Of a DNA stretch of 64,000 nt, positions 57,385 through 64,000 are shown piece after piece. Origin of the DNA: Paragonimus westermani (lineage: Eukaryota; Platyhelminthes; Trematoda; Plagiorchiida; Troglotrematidae); NCBI GenBank assembly GCA_008508345.1, contig QNGE01000829.1, positions 1 to 64,000 on the forward strand, given 5' to 3'. A program made the position numbers and the translations under genes. The stretch's first letter is position 1, and each line of letters opens with the position of its first letter. The notes beneath the pieces were generated by a model. That model searched no databases and was not told the DNA's origin. It was given only the letters and a program-made list of their open reading frames with translations.

Positions 57385-57715
57385 TGTGTAAAATACTTTC
57401 CAAAATCTCAGTTCACATTTTACATAGGATCCTAAGAAACTTTGCCTTCCGTCCGTTTGCTGCATGCGACCGAGTTTGATTGTTTGCATATTTATTGGCC
57501 ATTGCGCGCCAGTGACGTCATACACACCTCCAGCTTGTTCGCGCATTCGACGGCCGGATCCCCAACTCTTCTAGCTACTTCGGCGTATCGGTGCCGTTTA
57601 GCATTAGTGGAGACCTACTATCGTATAAGTTCAGTCATCCTCAGTTATTCGCATTCTTGTTTCGCGTCCGGTATTTCTTGCGTATAACTTGGAAGTCGTT
57701 AATTTAGTGCAAGTA
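57385..57715 (+). repeat. Family-A-like LTR 5' half, plus orientation
   Basis: This aligns with 1322-1630: TGTGTAAAATA start, CCAAAA-CTCA, TCGACGGCYGGWYCCC-like block, and TCGGTGCCGTTTA. It stops near 57,715; the second half of the LTR is missing. It lies head to head with the minus-orientation LTR at 56,880-57,335. Confidence 0.75.
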
Positions 57716-60700
57716 CACACTACAAGGTGACCAATCAGGATAATACGTTGCCCTAGCGTCAGATTTTGCTATAACGAGTATCGGAGTAAAACAGTTTATC
57801 TAAGCGCGTCACGAGTTAAAACAAACGAGCTGCAGGTTGAGTCTTGCTTTTGATTTCATTCCGAAAGGTAGCGGCTTTTAAACAATCGTTTCAGTAGCAA
57901 CGAAGGATAAACAGAACGCTTGATATATTCAACAGTACCTGCTGAATAAATTTGTGGAATGCAGTTGCCTCAATTCCGCCTCTTGTGGATATTTTCCTGA
58001 TTATTGTGGACGCCAGTGGATGTTTTGTGTGACCGAGCTACGGGTTTGGCGTAAGAAGTGCAATTACGTTGACAAATTTGTAGTTTGCGTAAAGTAATTG
58101 GATGTCACCTGAACGTCACAATTTGTCCCACTGTGATTGTCAGTTGACACTCGAACTACTGTCAAACAACGTTCGTGCTGACGGGGTCACAGAGAACGTG
58201 TGCAGGAATGGAGCTGATAACAGACCATTTCTGGTCTACTAGAGGATTCCAAGGAGTTTTCCGGGGAGAGTAGAAAAGTGTTATGGAGTGATACTCCTTG
58301 AGGAAACTCTGTGTTCAAAATTGGGCTAGCGGAACAAAATTTCCTCTTTTGAACAACGGACTTACAAGCCAAAACCTACCGTCACTTTAATTACCACGTA
58401 ATATTATTTCAATGTATCCACCTTGGTTACTCAGAGTAACCAACATCGTCCATCAGCTCACTAGAAGACCTGTAGATAAATGAATGTATATTGTAAAAAC
58501 GCATATTAAATGTCCATCCTCAAAGTTCTACACCATGGTCTTTCGCGTCAGTTCACTGGTTTATTTACAGACACGCCGCTGAGGAAACAATTGTCAGTGG
58601 AGCGTCGTCACAGCAACAGCTTATCCACTGAAGCTAAATACAAGTCGGTATCCTCAGGTGGTCGTGGGTTTTCAAGGAACTTATCACAGGATAGAGTATA
58701 AAAGCTTTTCGAAATGATGTAATTTTCGCCGCGATTCTGCGGTGCAGTATTACACTCCTCGATGAGGAATATTTGCTTTGTACCTGGTTTCATTCAGTGT
58801 GGTAATTCTAAAAGTCGTTTCACAGTTGGGAGTGACGAGTAACGTGAAGTTGTTTCAACTGACCGAGTTTAACCAGTGCTTATAAAGGAAATTGCGACTA
58901 GTGCCCTGCCAAAGGCTCCAGCTCCACTGCTCCGTTCCAAACATAACAAGCCTATCTCGAGTACAACAAGCAATGACCATTTTATTGCACGGTCAACCCA
59001 GTGACGAATACATTAGCCCATTTTACGTATAAACATCTTGATTTATCTGAGCGAAATTTCTTTAATAACGATTTTTAGGATGATTTTTACGCATTAATAG
59101 GTTCTTTTCCGAGTTTTAATTGTACAGTCGCAATCCGACGAAATTGTGACACTGGTGAAGTGATGGAAGAACATCAAGCCTCTAATGATACGCTGAGGCT
59201 GGCTATTCCGATGGCACAATGAACTTGTTTACCTGTCTGGTACAGGTACTTAATCGTTCACTCAGTTTTATACTCTGCCGTGCAGTGAGGCAGACATCTT
59301 TTGGAAAACATTGTTAAATACTGGGCAAGCCCACCTCCATTATCCTCTCTCACCTGAAGGTGCTCCGAAGACTGGATAAGCTGAATTGGGTAAATGGTAG
59401 ACCCCAATCAGGCCACCGTTAGTTCCCGTCCGGTTATGGACTATTCCCTCTTCTGTTCCCATGTGCTTTCAAACAACTGGACATCTGCACACCAGTGGAT
59501 AATTCGTCATTGTACTATCCCATCGTTGCGTGCCTACATTATGTAGCAAAGGACTACATTTCCTTTCGTGGTCCCTTATATGAGAGTTTTGTAGTGGCCC
59601 CTTAGATGAGCTTACTGTTTGGGGGGATTTTGTTGTGCAATTTAAAACTTATTGATGCAGCATATTTGGTCAGCACAACCGTGTGTGGTGTTTAATTTGG
59701 CGTGGAAATTCCAAATATGTCTGCTTTACTTGCTACGCTGAATTATTGTACATTTCGTACCTTTCGGTAATGGTGACCTATAGTGTACTGTATATTTTAC
59801 ACCTGTTGCACTGTTTCCGTTGGGAGCTGACTTAGCCCCGATTGAAATGTCGTAAATGTTTCCGCACATTGGTGCTTACGTAGTCGCACATAAACCGAAA
59901 GCATCTCTGAGTCGTCATTTGCTCATACTCCCCATGTCTAAAGTCCATTATTTCATGTGCGATTTCTCTCGTTAAACATTCGTCCTTGTTCACACTTTCA
60001 TCGCTAGACCTTGTCAATTATTTTTGCTCTATCTAGTCTCAACCTTCGTTTTCTTCAAATTAAGCTATTCTGATTTTACCACTAATTGAACGAAGACTGC
60101 TGTGTTAATTACTTGGACATAGCATGGTTAGTCAGCGTGTGGATTTATGAGTGCAAACTACATAGGCTTTTTGGCCCGTATCCAACTGTTAATAGAAAAC
60201 CACAAAAATGTTCTCAACATTCCGGTTTAACCTAAACCCGAACAGCAAACACTTTTAATTTGTGAATCACAGAGTTGCCTATGAGTAAACAGCTAATCAG
60301 CTCACAACGCTTCAGTTTCCTTTTGTAATACACACCGGCGGAAATATGTTTGATCCGATTAATATGCTGGAAGCACACTGACAAACTGTACTAAGATTGC
60401 ATCCTGCCGAGGACCGGTAGTAATCATTGGCTGTACTTTTACAAGCCCAATTCTGAATAATATTTCTGCTTACAATTGTGAATCCACCCTATTGCTTCGC
60501 TGACGTTTTGGTACTGGATACATTTATGTAGAATTATTGGTATTCTTGAATGTCTACCGGAATACTTGTTTCAACCACTGTTTCTGTTTGCACGCAGTTC
60601 CTCTGAAGTTACAACTGAGCAGTATCTGCATTTTCTACATAGTTCTGATCGCAACGGCTCACAGCAGATCAAACAACGTTGACTGATTGCAAATTCCCAA

Positions 60701-61864
60701 TGTGTGGTTGTTTGTTACGTCGTGCGACTGCTTAAAGCTGCATGTATTCAAAACAATGAGATCCGCGTACTCATCAACTTAAGACTGAGCTGATTAACTT
60801 CCGGCCTCCGCTGGTACTGAGTCCTAATCTGAACTCTGATGCGCCCTCAATGGTTTCATTTCGGTCATGCTGTCCTTAAAAAGGACAAGTGTATTTTGCC
60901 GAATTTTGTCAATTTCTTGTCCTCGAGACTAGTTTGTTCAGACATACACGGCACGTCTATGTATCTAGTGGACAAAGCGCTTGCTACCAAAAAAGTGCCA
61001 GCTTAAAAACTAGGAAATTATTTTAATTCCCAGCGTGTACCACAAGTTGTAGAAACCTCCCCCTACGCAGTTCATGGGTTACGCACAGGTAATAGCCATT
61101 CAGGATGAAAATCCGGTTCACAATACAAAATCGTGAGCAATATGTGCTTTTTTATACACAGCGTCCTACTTTATATTCCACTTGCATCATTATGTTTTCT
61201 ATACAAAACCTGGAATGTACTTTTTTAACCTGCCGTCCATTTTTTTATGGCTCCGGGTAACTTACTTTTGTCTAGTTGTTGCCCTGTCAGTGGTGGTTTA
61301 TCGTGTACCTTTTTCGTTGTATTTCGTGGTCTTCAGTTTGTAGAAATGTCATGTTCCATCTTCTAGAGATGTTTCAAACCTTGCTATAAAGTGCACATGA
61401 GTGGAAGTGTCACGCTACTGTTTCTGTTTAAAACGCCTTGGTGCACGCTCTAATTGCAATGAGAATTTTGAAATAGCTTTATGAAAACGTCTTATATTGG
61501 TAATCTTTATAGCCTTACTCTCGGTGTTCTCTTCTATTCATTGTTACTTTTCATATCTTCTTGTTTGTTGGATCACGGTATCCCTGCTTACAGGTCTAAT
61601 ACCTGATCAGGAATAAATATGTTTTGTTTTTATGACGAGCAGTAGGAGATTTTTGTCGACAAAACTTGTACAACACTACGAGCTGACCGCAACTGTGGAC
61701 TTCCCATAGATAATTCAGTCAGGCACTTTCGAAAAGAGACACTACATTTGAGTTTCGTTATTGTTAGAGCTTATCACTAGCGTATATCCTGGCCACGACC
61801 TACACTCTACCCACTCTCATGAAGTAGCCTTGTTTACCACTGCATCGTTGATTTCACAAGACGG
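57716..61864. other. No recognised gene
   Basis: About 4.1 kb with only short frames and no recognised repeat. It may be intergenic or intronic. I cannot tell which. Confidence 0.45.
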
Positions 61865-62040
61865 AAGTGTCATATGGAAACGCTCAGCCAGTTTCCTTTT
61901 TGTGTGATGCTCAGACTACCCGGTCACCTCGAAAGGAGACAAATTTGTTGTTCTGTTAACCCCAAGACTGGGAATCCAAGACTAGGACTTCCGTCCAAGT
62001 TTAACACACACGACTCATTAAACCAGATTAGAAACACTTT
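61865..62040 (+). repeat. Dispersed repeat C, copy 2 (body only)
   Basis: This aligns with 52,090-52,250 through shared CGCTCARCCA, CTCGARAGGAGACA, CTGTTAACYCC, TAGGACTTCCG and ACTCATTAAACC. The tRNA-like head seen at 51,940 is not recognisable here. Confidence 0.6.
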
Positions 62041-64000
62041 GAGTGGTAAGGAATTTTGGCCAGTATAAAGTGATCATCAACTTAGAGTTGTTCTGTCGGC
62101 TTGCTGTGTTGCACATATTAGCAGAAATGTACAACTTCAAAGACACTCATAAAGTTTGTCTTATTGTTGGAGTTCGAAACTTGTAGAATTTCAGTTGTAT
62201 TTTCCGACGTTCTCCGAAAGACACTGTCGGTTTACTTCTCATCATTGCAAGCCATATCATTCCCCTATCCCAGTTACTAAGCCCTGTATTTCTGATATCT
62301 TAGTACCAAATAATAAATGCAGTTTCGAATAGACTTGGATGTATGCTTGCTGTAACAAAAAACTTCAGCAATATCTTTCGATATCTTTTACCTTCGACTT
62401 CCTATCATCGCTCACTAACGTTTCTCATTGGATTTGCCATAAATCTGACTGATATAATTCCAGTATTAGAGTACGGGATGAACAGACAAACACCGATGAC
62501 ACTGTTATGAAGAAAACATCAAATGTAACACTATTACCTATTCTTCTTTTCGAAAACAGCTATTGTAAATGCAAGAAGGTTTCAGGTAAATCGGACAGGA
62601 AAATGGAGATATTTTCCGAAAGATTCACTAAAGATAAACGTTTCAGAACAAACTTGATCGAAAACTTTCCAGTTGACTTTGACAAACTGCCAGACTTGTG
62701 CTATTTATGGAAACAGCAGCGTACATAAGAGACATTGTGTTACAGTAATTGGTACCAAACGTATTTTGCGCTTTTTGTCGGTTCAGCTACTCCCGTGAGA
62801 GAATGCATATTTTATACGGCGATACAAACAACACAGCCATAACTTGGGGCCTCATGGAATAGCGCTTTATCAAACCAAGGTCTAGTTAGTGACTTATTGC
62901 CAGATCCACAAGTTTAAGATGAGGATTAGAATTCTGAGTGACTGTGAGAGTGAATACTTTCAAGATTTAGTTTGTAAACTGCTACACACCTTTCTTTGTA
63001 ACGAAAATAATCCCATTATCTTATGAGTTATGAAGTAATCACAGTTAACATGTCATGAAAAGTTATGCGAACAAGGAGCATTTAGAAACGTTTAAAACCG
63101 TTTTTAAACAAAAGTTTATCCTCTAAACGATAACATGAAAGCAAACGTTGTGTACTATTTTAAATGCGCTCCTTCTTAAGATAATCTACTGTACAAGGAA
63201 CAAAATATCTAGGTATTGAGAAAGATATCACAAGTCTTAGTCACAGGAACGTGGTGTGAAATCCGTATTTAAAAGCATACAGTGTACCACACGGATTAGC
63301 GGGATCCGTTTGTTCAACAGCACACATGAAGGCAACACGATGTCAGTAAACTCAGAAAGGTGTACTAACAAATGTTCAAACCCAGTTAATTATACTCATC
63401 CCGTGACGTTTTGTGCTGGTGGTTTCTCCACTTGATGTGTGCAGCTACAAAATCCATAAGGAAGAATGACAAAAAAAAGTTGTTAGACGTTTAGCTTGCT
63501 TCCTATTTCTACCACCACATGGTCCTTATTGTCATCTGATGTTGTCCACATCAACTGTTGGAGCGTTATTCCCATCGTTTGTTAGGTTCAAACACGCCTG
63601 TGTAGATCACCTAGATAATCGCAACTGTTTGACATGACAATTTGTATCCACACTTGTCTCATGGATGTGTAGACTGTTGCTTTATACCCTCTCGTTGAAC
63701 ACTGTTTTCCATGCTCGTTACGTTCATTGTATGTACAAATTGATTGACTATTTTTTGAATCCAGTGCCTTTCTTTTTGCTTCCACGTGGTCTTCGATGCC
63801 ATGGTCTAACCGTGACAACATCTCTTAGCATACTGGAGGAATCGAATTCACTGGAATTCTTCTAGTATTCAAGAGAAACCCTTCCCAAAGTAAACTGCGT
63901 TTTTCTTTATTTTCCTTGGGGTTTAGTCCAAGCTACTACGATCAAACTATCACATTGCCACCCTCTCTCTTTTAGATAGAATTGTTATCAAATAAACCGT
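62041..64000. other. No recognised gene
   Basis: No supported gene. The 73-codon plus frame at 62,507-62,728 is Lys-rich but unrecognised, and could be chance. Confidence 0.45.

Noticed and set aside
62507..62728. Lys-rich 73-codon plus frame as a possible exon
   Set aside because: No recognised domain, no convincing splice context and no codon evidence beyond an open frame.

Overview
This is a repeat-rich, intron-less-looking stretch of a eukaryotic nuclear genome, most likely a flatworm (digenean or cestode). I infer this from the mix of elements: CsRn1-like and K02A2.6-like Ty3/Gypsy retrotransposons, RTE and CR1/Jockey-type LINEs, SWIM-type Mutator-like (MULE) transposase relics and TATACATATG-type microsatellites. 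I recognise no host protein-coding gene, tRNA, rRNA or CRISPR array. Nearly every long reading frame I can identify belongs to a broken mobile element. Species assignment is not possible from this alone.

Layout. 1-5.3 kb: a plus-strand Gypsy element (family A) with a ~600 bp 5' LTR and decayed gag, protease, RT, RNase H and a truncated integrase, ending at a tiny LINE 3' tail. 6.2-6.7 kb and 10.5-12.3 kb: remnants of CR1-like LINEs. 14.6-15.3 kb: a Gypsy integrase relic. 17.2-17.6 kb: an internally deleted MULE-related repeat. 18.1-22.5 kb: an RTE-type LINE with an internal RT deletion, flanked by AT microsatellites and a SINE-like unit. 23.4-26.7 kb: microsatellite, an 81-bp minisatellite and a minus-strand MULE transposase with a PHD-like finger.

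27.5-37.7 kb is a nested block. A minus-strand CR1 LINE is split by a complete Gypsy element (29,535-33,954) with two nearly identical LTRs, terminal TGTGATG/CATCACA repeats and a perfect 5-bp target-site duplication. The LINE abuts a second, much older minus-strand Gypsy element. 38.1-41.8 kb holds a dispersed repeat (family B) followed by the best-preserved CR1 LINE, on the plus strand. 42.9-48.3 kb has two more family-B copies, one interrupted by a minus-strand family-A LTR fragment, and a CR1 C-terminal scrap.

50.2-54.6 kb carries another internally deleted MULE copy, a tRNA-like repeat, a ~95-bp-arm inverted repeat and a second MULE transposase with SWIM and PHD-like fingers. 55.1-57.7 kb is a minus-strand Gypsy element whose gag is fused to RNase H by deletion, plus two LTRs arranged head to head. 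57.7-64 kb is almost featureless AT-rich DNA.

Nothing here acts as a functional gene system today. The strongest candidates for something less described are the MULE transposases that combine a SWIM zinc finger with a C-terminal PHD-like finger, together with their non-autonomous relatives. Two single-N positions (21,883 and 29,335) look like assembly joins and should be treated as possible artefacts.
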